From: Aequorivita sp.
GTDB taxonomy: Bacteria > Bacteroidota > Bacteroidia > Flavobacteriales > Flavobacteriaceae
Assembly: GCA_030690315.1 (NCBI GenBank)
Contig: JAUYGY010000051.1
Location: forward strand, 1-64,000
Length of the DNA stretch: 64,000 nt
Direction of reading: 5' to 3'
The notes under the pieces are model-generated. The model was given only the letters and a program-made list of their open reading frames with translations. It did no database searches and had not been told where the DNA came from. The position numbers were made by a program, and so were the translations under genes. Of this stretch, positions 53,041 through 62,779 are shown one piece after another. Each line of letters starts with the position of its first letter. The first letter of the stretch is position 1.

Positions 53041-54481
53041 AAAAATACTGGTAGCCAACCGAGGCGAAATTGCTTTGCGAATAATGAAGACGGCCCGAAA
53101 TATGGGCATTAAAACGGTTGCCGTTTTTTCCGAAGCAGATAGAAATTCGCCCCATGTAAAATTTGCTGACGAAGCTGTTTGCATCGGCCCGCCACCTTCC
53201 AACGAATCCTATCTTTTAGGTGATAAAATTATAAAAGTCGCAAAAGAGCTGAATGTTGATGCGATCCATCCCGGTTACGGATTTTTGAGTGAAAATGCTG
53301 AATTTGGAGAAAGCGTAGAAAAAAGCGGAATGGTTTTCATCGGTCCAAAATCGCACGCCATTCGCGTTATGGGAAGTAAATTGGCCGCGAAGGATGCCGT
53401 GAAAGAATACAACATTCCAATGGTTCCCGGTACCGCTGAAGCTATTACAGATGTTTCTGCAGCAAAGGAAATTGCAAAAGAAATTGGGTTTCCAATTCTC
53501 ATAAAAGCTTCAGCGGGTGGTGGCGGAAAAGGAATGCGAATCGTGGAAAACGCAAGCGAATTTGAAGACCAAATGAAACGCGCCATAAGCGAGGCCGAGA
53601 ATGCCTTTGGTGATGGCTCCGTTTTTATTGAAAAATATGTCACTTCTCCCCGACACATAGAAATTCAAATATTGGCTGATAATTTCGGCAATACCGTTTA
53701 TCTTTTTGAACGAGAGTGCAGCATTCAGCGGCGCCATCAAAAAGTTGTGGAGGAAGCACCTTCTTCTGTTTTAACTCCGGAATTGCGCAAACAGATGGGT
53801 GAGGCAGCGGTAAAGGTTGCTAAAGCCTGTGATTATGTAGGTGCTGGGACTGTGGAATTTTTGTTAGACGACAAACTCAATTTCTATTTCCTTGAAATGA
53901 ATACGCGTTTGCAAGTGGAGCATCCCGTGACTGAAATGATCACAGGCCTCGATTTGGTGGAACAGCAGATAAACGTTGCCAATAATGAAAAACTTGCCTT
54001 TTCGCAGGAAGATTTAAAAATTAACGGCCACGCTTTTGAACTTCGCGTTTATGCCGAAGATTCGCTGAACAATTTTATGCCCAGCGTTGGAAAGCTTGAA
54101 GTTTACCGTCCGCCGAGCGGAAAAAATATTCGGGTGGACGATGGGTTTACCGAAGGAATGCAGGTGCCCATTCAGTACGATCCGATGCTTTCGAAACTCA
54201 TTACCTACGGAAAAAACCGAAACGAGGCCTTGCAGCGCATGCTTGAAGCCATTTCGGAATATGATATTGAAGGCGTAAGCACAACGCTTCCGTTTGGAAA
54301 ATTTGTTTTTGAGCACGAAGCCTTTCGAAGCGGAAATTTCGATACCAATTTTGTAAAAAAATATTATTCCGAAGAAAAACTTAAAGCAATAAACGAAGAG
54401 GAAGCGAAGGTGGCGGCACTTTTTGCATTGAAACAATATTTAAAGGATTCAGAAAAACTACGATTACCAAAAACTCTGTGA
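53033..54481 (+). CDS. Biotin carboxylase subunit of acyl-CoA carboxylase
   Basis: 482 residues from ATG 53033 (MIKKILVANRGEIALRIMK), the typical start; an earlier in-frame start is not needed. ATP-grasp enzyme: the glycine-rich loop KASAGGGGKGMRIV near 158, the HIEIQILAD region near 206, RECSIQRRHQKVVEEAP near 226, and the catalytic EMNTRLQVEHPVTE near 285. It carboxylates the biotin of the preceding carrier protein with bicarbonate and ATP. Its last codons, ending at CTCTGTGA, lie inside a CTCTGTG repeat element. Confidence 0.9.
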   Translation: MIKKILVANRGEIALRIMKTARNMGIKTVAVFSEADRNSPHVKFADEAVCIGPPPSNESYLLGDKIIKVAKELNVDAIHPGYGFLSENAEFGESVEKSGMVFIGPKSHAIRVMGSKLAAKDAVKEYNIPMVPGTAEAITDVSAAKEIAKEIGFPILIKASAGGGGKGMRIVENASEFEDQMKRAISEAENAFGDGSVFIEKYVTSPRHIEIQILADNFGNTVYLFERECSIQRRHQKVVEEAPSSVLTPELRKQMGEAAVKVAKACDYVGAGTVEFLLDDKLNFYFLEMNTRLQVEHPVTEMITGLDLVEQQINVANNEKLAFSQEDLKINGHAFELRVYAEDSLNNFMPSVGKLEVYRPPSGKNIRVDDGFTEGMQVPIQYDPMLSKLITYGKNRNEALQRMLEAISEYDIEGVSTTLPFGKFVFEHEAFRSGNFDTNFVKKYYSEEKLKAINEEEAKVAALFALKQYLKDSEKLRLPKTL

Positions 54482-54565
54482 AGCTCAGCGGCTCTCTGTG
54501 CAACTCTGTGAAACAGCTATTACACAGATTTTCACAGAGAAAACACAGAGTTACGCAGAGAAATA
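54475..54565. repeat. CTCTGTG-type inverted repeat element between biotin carboxylase and carboxyltransferase genes
   Basis: The left part repeats CTCTGTG in forward orientation (54475-54513); the right part has CACAGAG and ACGCAGAG words (54533-54562), so a long imperfect hairpin can form. The element overlaps the last codons and the TGA stop of the biotin carboxylase gene. Confidence 0.6.
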
Positions 54566-54574
54566 AGTAAAATT

Positions 54575-56116
54575 ATGACCGACAACAATAAAAAACTGCA
54601 CGAAATACTTTCCGAAGCCAAAAAAGGCGGCGGAGAAAAACGAATTGCAAAACAGCACGAAAAGAAAAAACTCACCGCCCGCGAGCGTGTGGAATATTTG
54701 CTGGATGAAGGTTCTTTTGAAGAAATGGGTATCCTCGTAACGCACAGAACCACCGATTTTGATATGCAAAACGAAGTGTATTACGGCGATGGGGTTGTTG
54801 CGGGCTACGGTACCATAAACGGCTGTTTAGTATATATATTCGCACAGGATTTTACGGTTTTTGGCGGTGCGCTTTCAGAAACCCACGCCGAGAAAATCTG
54901 TAAGATAATGGATCATGCCGTGAGGGTTGGAGCACCGGTAATTGGTTTAAACGATTCCGGCGGGGCACGAATTCAGGAAGGGGTTCGCTCTTTGGGAGGT
55001 TATGCAGATATTTTTTATAGAAATGTACAAGCGTCCGGTGTTATCCCTCAGATTTCGGCCATCATGGGCCCTTGTGCCGGTGGAGCGGTTTATTCCCCAG
55101 CAATGACCGATTTCACTTTGATGGTGCAGGACAGCAGCTATATGTTTGTTACGGGACCGAATGTGGTAAAAACCGTTACCAATGAAAACGTAACTTCCGA
55201 AGAACTTGGTGGGGCGCGAACGCACGCCACCAAAAGCGGCGTAACACATTTCACGGCCGCGAATGACATTGTGTGTTTGGAACAGATTAAAACCTTGCTC
55301 AGCTATCTTCCACAGAACAACAAAACTGTCACGGAAAAGCTTCCGTTTAAAAGTTCGGATGAGTTTCGGGATGAATTGGAAACCATTATCCCAGATTCCG
55401 CAAATAAACCGTATGATATGCACGGAGTGATAAAAGGAATAATAGATATCGATTCCTTTTTTGAAGTGCATAAGGATTACGCAGATAATATTATAGTTGG
55501 TTTTGCAAGACTTGGCGGAAGAAGCATCGGGATTGTTGCAAACCAGCCGATGAGTTTGGCGGGCGTTCTTGACGTGGACAGTTCCAAAAAAGGTGCGCGG
55601 TTTACGCGTTTTTGCGATTGTTTCAATATCCCGCTTTTGGTTTTGGTGGATGTTCCTGGGTTTCTTCCGGGAACGGATCAAGAATGGAATGGAATTATTC
55701 TGAACGGCGCCAAATTGCTTTACGCATTAAGCGAAGCCACCGTCCCACGCGTTACTGTAATTACCCGAAAAGCTTATGGCGGCGCCTATGATGTAATGAA
55801 CAGCAAACACATTGGCGCCGATATGAACTACGCTTGGCCAACAGCTGAAATTGCAGTGATGGGAGCGAAGGGAGCCAGTGAGATTATTTTCAAAAAAGAA
55901 ATTTCGGAAGCTGCTGACCCAGAATTGAAACTTTCGGAAAAGGAAGCTGAATATGCGGAAAAGTTCGCAAATCCCTTCAAAGCTGCACAAAGGGGATTTA
56001 TTGATGAAGTGATTCAGCCGCGGGAAACCCGTAGAAAACTGTTGAAAGCTTTCGCAATGTTGGAAACCAAAGATGTGCCGAGGCCAAACCGAAAACATGG
56101 GAACATTCCATTATAG
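54575..56116 (+). CDS. Acyl-CoA carboxylase carboxyltransferase subunit, propionyl-CoA type
   Basis: 513 residues, two crotonase-fold halves. First half: [20 protein letters not shown], and the oxyanion glycines [17 protein letters not shown] near 165. Second half: [19 protein letters not shown] near 355 and [19 protein letters not shown] near 402. These match propionyl/acetyl-CoA carboxylase beta chains rather than the MCC type at 14844. Together with the carrier and biotin carboxylase it completes a three-protein enzyme making methylmalonyl-CoA (or malonyl-CoA). Confidence 0.88.
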   Translation: MTDNNKKLHEILSEAKKGGGEKRIAKQHEKKKLTARERVEYLLDEGSFEEMGILVTHRTTDFDMQNEVYYGDGVVAGYGTINGCLVYIFAQDFTVFGGALSETHAEKICKIMDHAVRVGAPVIGLNDSGGARIQEGVRSLGGYADIFYRNVQASGVIPQISAIMGPCAGGAVYSPAMTDFTLMVQDSSYMFVTGPNVVKTVTNENVTSEELGGARTHATKSGVTHFTAANDIVCLEQIKTLLSYLPQNNKTVTEKLPFKSSDEFRDELETIIPDSANKPYDMHGVIKGIIDIDSFFEVHKDYADNIIVGFARLGGRSIGIVANQPMSLAGVLDVDSSKKGARFTRFCDCFNIPLLVLVDVPGFLPGTDQEWNGIILNGAKLLYALSEATVPRVTVITRKAYGGAYDVMNSKHIGADMNYAWPTAEIAVMGAKGASEIIFKKEISEAADPELKLSEKEAEYAEKFANPFKAAQRGFIDEVIQPRETRRKLLKAFAMLETKDVPRPNRKHGNIPL

Positions 56117-56130
56117 AAAATGGAAATAAA

Positions 56131-56931
56131 TCAGCTGGAAAATTCTTTATAAAAAATATAAATTCCCATAAGCAATACAAACCAGCCAAACCCTTTTTTG
56201 AGTTTTTCCCCGTTTACGAATGAATTCAGTTTTATCCCAATAAAAATTCCCACAATTGAAATTGCCGTGAAGGTTAAAAGGAATTTCCAGTCAATTTCAA
56301 GTGTGGCAAGATCGCCCGTAAAGCCTATCAATGAGTTTATGGCAATAATAAGCAATGAGGTTGCCACTGCTTTTTTCATTGGTAATTTCGCCAATAAAAC
56401 CAAAGCAGGAATAATTAAGAATCCTCCGCCCGCCCCAACGGCACCGGTTACAAACCCAAGAAAAATTCCTTGGATAATTATTAATGGATAATTATAAGAA
56501 ACTATACTTCCAATTTCGGGTTCGGGTTTTTTGTTGCTTATCATAGTGATGGAAGCAGCTAGCATTACGAGGGCAAAAAATAACATTATTGCAATGTCCT
56601 TTGTAAGCGTAAAGCCATCAACCACCAATAGGTTTTCAGGTAATGCTGGAAGGACAAATCTTCTTGTTAAATAGACAGAAATAAAGGCGGGAGTTGCAAA
56701 AATGAAAGCAGTTTTAAAATCAACAAGTTTTTTCTTCATATTTCTAATTGCGCCAACCAGAGCAGAGATTCCAACCACAAATAGCGAATATCCAGTTGCA
56801 ATAATTGGGTTTAAAGAAAAGAGATAAACTATTACAGGAACGGTCAAGATAGAGCCGCCCCCGCCTATTAATCCTAAAACCACACCAACCAATAATGCTC
56901 CCAGATAACCTGCTATTTCGAGAATTTCCAT
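56131..56931 (-). CDS. TauE/SafE-family sulfite exporter-like permease
   Basis: 266 residues with about eight membrane helices. The two-fold repeat is visible: LLVGVVLGLIGGGGSILTVPV near residue 13 and FVTGAVGAGGGFLIIPALVL near 160, both with the glycine-rich loop typical of TauE/SafE. Probably exports sulfite, sulfoacetate or another small anion. It converges with the carboxyltransferase gene, 14 bases apart. Substrate not determined. Confidence 0.87.
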   Translation of the reverse strand: MEILEIAGYLGALLVGVVLGLIGGGGSILTVPVIVYLFSLNPIIATGYSLFVVGISALVGAIRNMKKKLVDFKTAFIFATPAFISVYLTRRFVLPALPENLLVVDGFTLTKDIAIMLFFALVMLAASITMISNKKPEPEIGSIVSYNYPLIIIQGIFLGFVTGAVGAGGGFLIIPALVLLAKLPMKKAVATSLLIIAINSLIGFTGDLATLEIDWKFLLTFTAISIVGIFIGIKLNSFVNGEKLKKGFGWFVLLMGIYIFYKEFSS

Positions 56932-57116
56932 TTAAGGACTTAATTTTTTTAAATATTCATTACAAGATTAGCCATTATTTTAAAAAATTGGCCATTACTT
57001 TTAGAGGAATTTTTAATTAAAAGAACAACGAATAGTTAGAGAAATCTTCATTGATTATTATCATAAAAAGTGAGATTGATATTTTATAAATTGTAAGGTT
57101 TAAATTTCTCAGGAGT

Positions 57117-59624
57117 ATGGCTATAAAAAACTTTGATATTCAGGGACTTTCAGATTTGGAGGTTTTAGATTCTCGGAAAAAATTTGGAACAAACATTCTG
57201 GAATCAAAAAAGAAGAATCCAATTCTTGAAGCCATAGTCGCATTGCTGAAAGAGCCGATGGTCATTTTGTTGCTGGTTGCCGCGGCACTTTATTTTTTCA
57301 CGGGGAATACCGGCGATGGAATATTTTTGGCAGTAGCAATTGTTTTAGTGGGGGCAATTTCCTTATATCAAGATGCCAAAACCCATAGCGCCATTGAAAA
57401 GCTAAAGCAGTTATCACAACCGAAATGCAAAGTAATTCGAAATAGTAAGGTTGTAGAAATCAAAAGTGAGGAGGTTGTAGTAGGTGATTTTTTGATGGTA
57501 GATGAGGGATCAACCATTGTAGCCGATGGCAAGATTGTACATTCCAATGATTTTTCGGTGAATGAGTCCATTTTGACAGGCGAATCTTTTTCAGTCAACA
57601 AAGATGCTTCCTCAAAAAACAATACTATCTACATGGGGACACAAGTTTCTGGCGGGCTTGCGATTGCTGAAATATTTGCAGTGGGCAGCCATACCGAAAT
57701 TGGAAAAATAGGCAAAAGCATTGAAGAAATAGTTACTGAAAAATCCACACTCGAACGCCAAATTAACAATTTCGTAAAAAAAATGGTAATCGCAGGAGCT
57801 GTGATTTTTATTTTGGTTTGGGGCTTCAATTATTATAATACAGGCAATGTTTTGGACAGTTTATTAAAATCGCTAACGCTAGCTATGAGCGTTTTACCGG
57901 AAGAGATTCCCGTGGCATTTACCACTTTTATGGCTATTGGGGCTTGGCGGTTAATGAACTTGGGGGTAATTGTGAAGCAGATGAAAACTGTGGAATCCTT
58001 GGGTAGTGCGACTGTGATTTGTGTTGACAAGACTGGAACAATTACCGAGAACAGAATGCAGCTGGATAAGATTTATACTTTAGAGACCGATAAAATTACT
58101 TCAACCGAAGAAGTTCTATCAGAAAGCGAAAAGAAGCTTATAACAATAGCAATGTGGGCCAGCGAGCCCATTCCTTTTGATACCATGGAGCAATCGTTAC
58201 ATGCATTTTATGGAAAGATTACTGCCAAAGACGAAAGGCCCAATTTTAAAATGGTTCATGAATATCCGCTGGATGGAAAACCACCGATGATGACCCATAT
58301 TTTTGAAAATGAACAAAAAATCAGAATAATTGCTGCCAAAGGGGCGCCCGAGGCATTAATGGCGGTTTCAGGTTTAAATGAGGAGCAAATTCAAAATTTG
58401 AAGCAGAAGATTATTATTTTGGCAAAGGAAGGATACCGGGTTTTGGGGGTTGGGATTTCAAACTTTGAAGGAACTCTTTGGCCGAAAAAACAACAAGATT
58501 TTAATTTTGAATTCAAGGGGTTAATTGCGTTTTATGATCCTCCAAAGAAGAATATTTCAAAAGTTTTCCAAGATTTTTATAATGCCGGGATAGCGATAAA
58601 AATCATTACAGGCGATATTGCGGAAACAACGATGGCTATTGCCCAAAAGGTAAATTTCAAGGGTTCGGGCGAAGTTATTTCGGGTGATGAGATTGCTTCT
58701 TTGGACGATGTGGAACTACAAAAAATTACTTCAGAAAAGAACATTTTTGCCCGTATGTTTCCGGAAGCAAAGCTTAAAATAATCAATGCGCTGAAGGCAC
58801 AGGGCCATATTGTGGCGATGACTGGTGATGGGGTAAATGACGGGCCGGCACTCAAGGCTGCAGACATAGGAATTGCGATGGGGAAGAAAGGAACCGAAAT
58901 TGCAAAACAATCGGCTTCACTTTTATTGGTAGATGATGATCTTTCAAAAATGGTGGATGCCGTGGCGATGGGGCGTAAAATCTATTCAAACCTTAAAAAA
59001 GCCATTCAGTATATCATTTCAATACACATTCCAATTATACTTACGGTTTTTATTCCATTGGTATTGGGGTGGGTATATCCCAATATTTTCACACCGGTAC
59101 ACGTAATTTTATTGGAACTGATAATGGGCCCAACTTGCTCCATTGTTTTTGAAAATGAACCCATGGAAAAGGATTTAATGCTTCAAAAACCAAGACCTTT
59201 TACCAGTACTTTTTTCAATTGGAGTGAACTTTTTACAAGTATAATCCAGGGGTTGGCAATTACAGCAGGAGTGCTCACGGTTTATCAATTGGCGGTTAAT
59301 GATGGGTATGATGAAGCCGCAACTCGCACCATGGTTTTCACCGCGCTCATAAGCGCAAATATTGCCCTAACTTTTGTGAACAGATCTTTCATCTATTCTA
59401 TTTTTACGACATTCAAATATAAAAACAAGCTGGTACTGATTATGGTAGGCATAACCATTGGCATCACTTTGTCACTTCTTTTTGCACCTCCATTTACTGG
59501 ATTCTTTGGTTTTGAAAGAATTGGGTTAAACCAGATTGGTACTAGTGTTGGGATTGGAATATTAAGTGCTTTATGGTATGAAATCGTGAAATGGTGGAAA
59601 CGCCGAAAACACTCTTCAAACTAA
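57117..59624 (+). CDS. Cation-translocating P-type ATPase
   Basis: 835 residues. N-terminal cytoplasmic cation ATPase domain, then actuator motif TGES near 160, the phosphorylation site D304 in DKTGT, the nucleotide domain, the hinge TGDGVNDGPALKAADIGIAMG near 570, and about ten membrane helices with a final run at 640-830. The helix-4 motif reads PEEIPVAF, not the PEGLP of Ca2+ pumps, and is closer to a PEEFP-type branch, so the ion (Ca2+, Mn2+ or other) is open. Very basic C-terminus. No metal regulator is adjacent. Single gene. Confidence 0.88.
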   Translation: MAIKNFDIQGLSDLEVLDSRKKFGTNILESKKKNPILEAIVALLKEPMVILLLVAAALYFFTGNTGDGIFLAVAIVLVGAISLYQDAKTHSAIEKLKQLSQPKCKVIRNSKVVEIKSEEVVVGDFLMVDEGSTIVADGKIVHSNDFSVNESILTGESFSVNKDASSKNNTIYMGTQVSGGLAIAEIFAVGSHTEIGKIGKSIEEIVTEKSTLERQINNFVKKMVIAGAVIFILVWGFNYYNTGNVLDSLLKSLTLAMSVLPEEIPVAFTTFMAIGAWRLMNLGVIVKQMKTVESLGSATVICVDKTGTITENRMQLDKIYTLETDKITSTEEVLSESEKKLITIAMWASEPIPFDTMEQSLHAFYGKITAKDERPNFKMVHEYPLDGKPPMMTHIFENEQKIRIIAAKGAPEALMAVSGLNEEQIQNLKQKIIILAKEGYRVLGVGISNFEGTLWPKKQQDFNFEFKGLIAFYDPPKKNISKVFQDFYNAGIAIKIITGDIAETTMAIAQKVNFKGSGEVISGDEIASLDDVELQKITSEKNIFARMFPEAKLKIINALKAQGHIVAMTGDGVNDGPALKAADIGIAMGKKGTEIAKQSASLLLVDDDLSKMVDAVAMGRKIYSNLKKAIQYIISIHIPIILTVFIPLVLGWVYPNIFTPVHVILLELIMGPTCSIVFENEPMEKDLMLQKPRPFTSTFFNWSELFTSIIQGLAITAGVLTVYQLAVNDGYDEAATRTMVFTALISANIALTFVNRSFIYSIFTTFKYKNKLVLIMVGITIGITLSLLFAPPFTGFFGFERIGLNQIGTSVGIGILSALWYEIVKWWKRRKHSSN

Positions 59625-59672
59625 ATAAAAGTTTTAAGTTATTGATAAAGAGTACTAAACTGATTTTTATCA

Positions 59673-59704
59673 TTGTAAATAACTTGTTTCCCGACGTAAT
59701 TTTG
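59673..59704 (+). promoter_or_regulatory. Promoter of the outer-membrane barrel gene
   Basis: TTG at 59673-59675 and TAATTTTG at 59697-59704 (TAnnTTTG), 21 bases apart, which fits the Bacteroidota pattern. Transcription would start near 59711, 22 bases before the ATG at 59733. Confidence 0.65.
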
Positions 59705-59732
59705 GATAGTATTTAATTAGAACTTAAGCATT

Positions 59733-60311
59733 ATGAAGAAATACAGTTTTTTGTTTGTGGCAGTAATCCTGCTAATTTCCTTTTCTTCAAAAGCACAGGA
59801 AAAATGGACCGTAGAGTTCAGGCCTGGTCTTAGTTTTCCAACGAGTGATGCGGGCAATACCAACACAAAAGTTGGTTTTGGTTTTGAATTTACGGGCGCA
59901 TATAAAATTATGCCTCATTTGGCAGCATATGCCGGCTGGGGTTGGAATCAATTTAAAGGTGAAGATAAACTATCAAACGAGGACGTTACTTTGGATGAAA
60001 CGGGATATACCTTTGGTTTCCAGATTATACATCCCATTGGCACCTCCCCATTCTCTTACGTAGGTCGGGCCGGTGCAGTTTATAACCACATAGAAATGGA
60101 AAATAATGCTGGCGACATTACCGCAGATACTGACCATGGTTTTGGGTGGCAGGTAGAAGCTGGCGTTGATTATGAGTTTGGTCCAAATCTATCTTTTAGA
60201 CCCACACTTCGGTATCGCTCTCTTTCGAGGGATTTGGAGATTGCAGCTATTTCCACAGAATTAAAGCTCAATTACGTTTCTTTCGGAATTGGGTTAGCTT
60301 GGGAGTTTTGA
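59733..60311 (+). CDS. Outer-membrane beta-barrel protein
   Basis: 192 residues with a signal peptide (cut after SKAQ near 22) and about eight amphipathic strands in the rest: WTVEFRPGLSFPTSDA, VGFGFEFTGAYKI, HLAAYAGWGWNQF, and the final strand NYVSFGIGLAWEF with the C-terminal aromatic residue expected for Bam insertion. An OmpA/OmpW-like eight-stranded barrel. Own promoter. Confidence 0.83.
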   Translation: MKKYSFLFVAVILLISFSSKAQEKWTVEFRPGLSFPTSDAGNTNTKVGFGFEFTGAYKIMPHLAAYAGWGWNQFKGEDKLSNEDVTLDETGYTFGFQIIHPIGTSPFSYVGRAGAVYNHIEMENNAGDITADTDHGFGWQVEAGVDYEFGPNLSFRPTLRYRSLSRDLEIAAISTELKLNYVSFGIGLAWEF

Positions 60312-60454
60312 TTTTTTATTTATGTGATTTTTATATTTTTTCCATTTTTTACCCCGCCCTAAAGGGTGAAACCGAAAAAATATAAAAATGCACATCGGCT
60401 TGATATTATTGATTAACTCATAAATTTTTTGAAGTTTAATTAAAGTTTCTTAAA

Positions 60455-61543
60455 ATGAAAATTGTATTCGTCATCCTTCTCTCTATTCACGGTCTTTTGC
60501 ATTTGATGGGATTTTTGAAGGCTTTTGGCTTTGCTGAAATTCCACAACTTTCGCAAAGTTTTTCTAAACCAGAAGGACTTTTATGGCTGGTGGTTGCTCT
60601 GGCTTTTTTGTTTGTTGGAGTGCTTTTTCTGATGAAAAACAACCTTTGGTTTTGGGTTGCTATAGCAGCAGTTCTATTTTCTCAGGTATTGATTGTTATG
60701 AATTGGCAGGATGCAAAATTTGGAACCATCACTAATTTGATTGTGTTGGGTATTGCAATAATAGCAATAGCTAGTTGGAATTTTGAAAGGCAATACAAAC
60801 AGGATGTTTCCCAATCGTTCCAAAATGTGATAATTTCTGAAGAAATAATTTCCGAAAAGGATATTGAACATCTTCCCATTTCAGTTCAAAAATATTTGGA
60901 ATACGTTGGGGTTCTTGGGACGCCAAAAATTAATACAGTCAAGGCTATTTTTAATGGGGAAATGCGTGAAAAGGGAAAAGATTGGTTTGCTTTTACTTCC
61001 GAACAATATAATTTTTATGAAAACCCCACGCGGCTTTTTTTTCTAAAGGCAAATTTTAAGGGGCTTCCAACTCAGGGCTATCACTTCTATAGAAATGGAA
61101 GTGCATCAATGCTGATAAAGCTTTTATCTCTTTTTCCGGTTGTGGCTATAGATAAACCCGAATTATTCAAAACGGAAACCGTTACTTTTTTTAATGATAA
61201 GTGTCTTTTTGCTCCCGCCACATTAATTGACAAAAATATTGAATGGCAAACTATTGATGAAACAACGGTAAAAGCAACGTACCACAATAAGATTGCGACA
61301 ATTTCGGCAATGTTGTATTTTAATGAAGAAGGGCAATTAATTAATTTTGTTTCCGAAGATAGGATGGAGGTGAATTCCAACCAAAGCGTTCCGTTTTCTA
61401 CACCCGTTACAAAATACGGTAGTATCAACGGCTATAATTTACCCATTGCGGCAGATGCCGTTTGGCATTTTCCAGATGGTGATTTTGTTTATGGGAAGTT
61501 TATTCTTCAGAACGTTCAGTATAATTTAAAAAATTTGGATTAA
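60455..61543 (+). CDS. DUF6544 family membrane protein
   Basis: 362 residues. About four membrane helices occupy the first 110 (IVFVILLSIHGLLHLMGFLK, then three more), followed by a soluble domain (about 140-360), which starts with the line LPISVQKYLEYVGVLGTPKI and continues with beta-rich stretches such as WHFPDGDFVYGKFILQNVQY. This matches DUF6544. Function is unknown. The next gene starts 2 bases after its stop, so they are coupled. Confidence 0.78.
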   Translation: MKIVFVILLSIHGLLHLMGFLKAFGFAEIPQLSQSFSKPEGLLWLVVALAFLFVGVLFLMKNNLWFWVAIAAVLFSQVLIVMNWQDAKFGTITNLIVLGIAIIAIASWNFERQYKQDVSQSFQNVIISEEIISEKDIEHLPISVQKYLEYVGVLGTPKINTVKAIFNGEMREKGKDWFAFTSEQYNFYENPTRLFFLKANFKGLPTQGYHFYRNGSASMLIKLLSLFPVVAIDKPELFKTETVTFFNDKCLFAPATLIDKNIEWQTIDETTVKATYHNKIATISAMLYFNEEGQLINFVSEDRMEVNSNQSVPFSTPVTKYGSINGYNLPIAADAVWHFPDGDFVYGKFILQNVQYNLKNLD

Positions 61544-61545
61544 AA

Positions 61546-61893
61546 ATGGTGGCTTCACCAAATAACAAACTACTTTTTATAAAAATAATCCACACAGTTA
61601 TTTGGCTGTTTTTTAATGTGGTGATATTTTATCTTTTATATGCGGCAATTGCCAACAAAATTGACAAATGGGTTTGGATTTGCATAGGGCTTGTTTTTGG
61701 GGAAGGTTTGGTATTGCTCGCTTTTAAAATGTTTTGTCCGCTAACTGTTTTAGCCCGAAAATATTCAGATTCAAATGAAGATAACTTCGATATTTTCCTT
61801 CCCAATTGGTTGGCCAAACACAACAAACTTATTTACACCACTATTTTCTGTATTTCATTAATTATTGTGTTTTACAGATTGGTTTTTGATTAA
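61546..61893 (+). CDS. Small membrane protein, DUF2784-like motif
   Basis: 115 residues with three membrane helices (about 10-32, 40-62, 95-113). Between helices 2 and 3 lies MFCPLTVLARKYSD, the CPLT-type line seen in DUF2784 proteins, then FLPNWLAKHNKLIYTTIF. I call the resemblance, not the family. Coupled to the DUF6544 gene by a 2-base gap. Confidence 0.6.
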   Translation: MVASPNNKLLFIKIIHTVIWLFFNVVIFYLLYAAIANKIDKWVWICIGLVFGEGLVLLAFKMFCPLTVLARKYSDSNEDNFDIFLPNWLAKHNKLIYTTIFCISLIIVFYRLVFD

Positions 61894-61973
61894 ATTTTTG
61901 GAAGGGCAAGTGAAAATACCAAGCATCTATTTCTCAATTGATTTATGTCATAGTAAATGACTTAAGCCAACAT

Positions 61974-61981
61974 TATATTTG
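61974..61981 (+). promoter_or_regulatory. -7 promoter box for mlaE
   Basis: TATATTTG is an exact TAnnTTTG match, and its last three bases overlap the possible TTG start at 61979. The transcript should therefore begin near 61988, so the real start is the ATG at 61997. No TTTG -33 at good spacing. Confidence 0.5.
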
Positions 61982-61996
61982 ATTTTTCAACTTTTA

Positions 61997-62773
61997 ATGG
62001 ATAAAACAAGCACCATACTTACCCGCACTAAATCATTCTTTGCCGAAATTGGTGATATGACTTTATTTGCGGGACGTTTTTTTAGGGAAGTTTTCAGCCC
62101 GCCTTTTGAGTTTACAGAATTGCTTCGCCAATGTTATAATATGGGGAATCGTTCTTTGTTATTGGTTGGCGTTACTGGATTTATTCTTGGGTTAGTGTTC
62201 ACACTACAGTCGCGGCCTACTTTGATGCAATTTGGCGCCCAATCCTGGATGGCGTCTATGGTGAGTCTTTCTATTGTCCGCGAAATTGGCCCTGTTATAA
62301 TCGCACTTATCTGTGCGGGGCGAATTGGTTCGGGAATCGGTGCGGAACTTGGTTCCATGCGAGTTACGGAACAGATAGATGCAATGGAAGTTTCGGGCAC
62401 CAACCCTTTTAAATATTTGGTGATTACCCGTATTGTGGCCACTACTTTAATGTTGCCTCTATTGATAATTATGGGAGATACAATCGCTCTTTTGGGATCA
62501 GCTATTGTTGAAAATTTAAAAGGGGATGTTTCCTTCTTGCTTTACTTCAACCAAGTTTTTGATGCCTTAAGATTTAGCGATATACTTCCAGCAACGGTAA
62601 AATCGGTTTTTTTTGGCTTTGCAATTGGATTGGTTGGCTGCTATAAAGGCTATAATTGCTCTAAGGGAACCGTAGGAGTTGGAGAGGCTTCAAATTCTGC
62701 CGTGGTCTATATTTCGATGCTGCTATTTGTGATTGATTTTATTGCTGTTTTTGTAACCGATATATTTTTTTAA
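61997..62773 (+). CDS. mlaE: Mla-type ABC permease (MlaE)
   Basis: 258 residues from ATG 61997; the TTG at 61979 lies in the -7 box and is excluded. Permease with about five to six membrane helices and the MlaE core (RVTEQIDAMEVSGTNPFKYL near 120, with CAGRIGSGIGAELGSMR before it). It couples to the ATPase MlaF and the MCE protein MlaD to move phospholipids between the inner and outer membranes. First gene of the mlaE-mlaF-mlaD run, which is cut at the right edge. The C-terminal region (KGTVGVGEASNSAVV) fits the MlaE family. Confidence 0.9.
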   Translation: MDKTSTILTRTKSFFAEIGDMTLFAGRFFREVFSPPFEFTELLRQCYNMGNRSLLLVGVTGFILGLVFTLQSRPTLMQFGAQSWMASMVSLSIVREIGPVIIALICAGRIGSGIGAELGSMRVTEQIDAMEVSGTNPFKYLVITRIVATTLMLPLLIIMGDTIALLGSAIVENLKGDVSFLLYFNQVFDALRFSDILPATVKSVFFGFAIGLVGCYKGYNCSKGTVGVGEASNSAVVYISMLLFVIDFIAVFVTDIFF

Positions 62774-62779
62774 CTAGAA

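Noticed and set aside
54947..55681. Open frame of 244 codons on the minus strand
   Set aside because: Antisense to the propionyl-type carboxyltransferase gene; no domain pattern, basic low-complexity composition.
56932..57116. Metal riboswitch or operator before the P-type ATPase
   Set aside because: The 185-base gap is plain AT-rich DNA without strong stems or a metal-regulator gene beside it.
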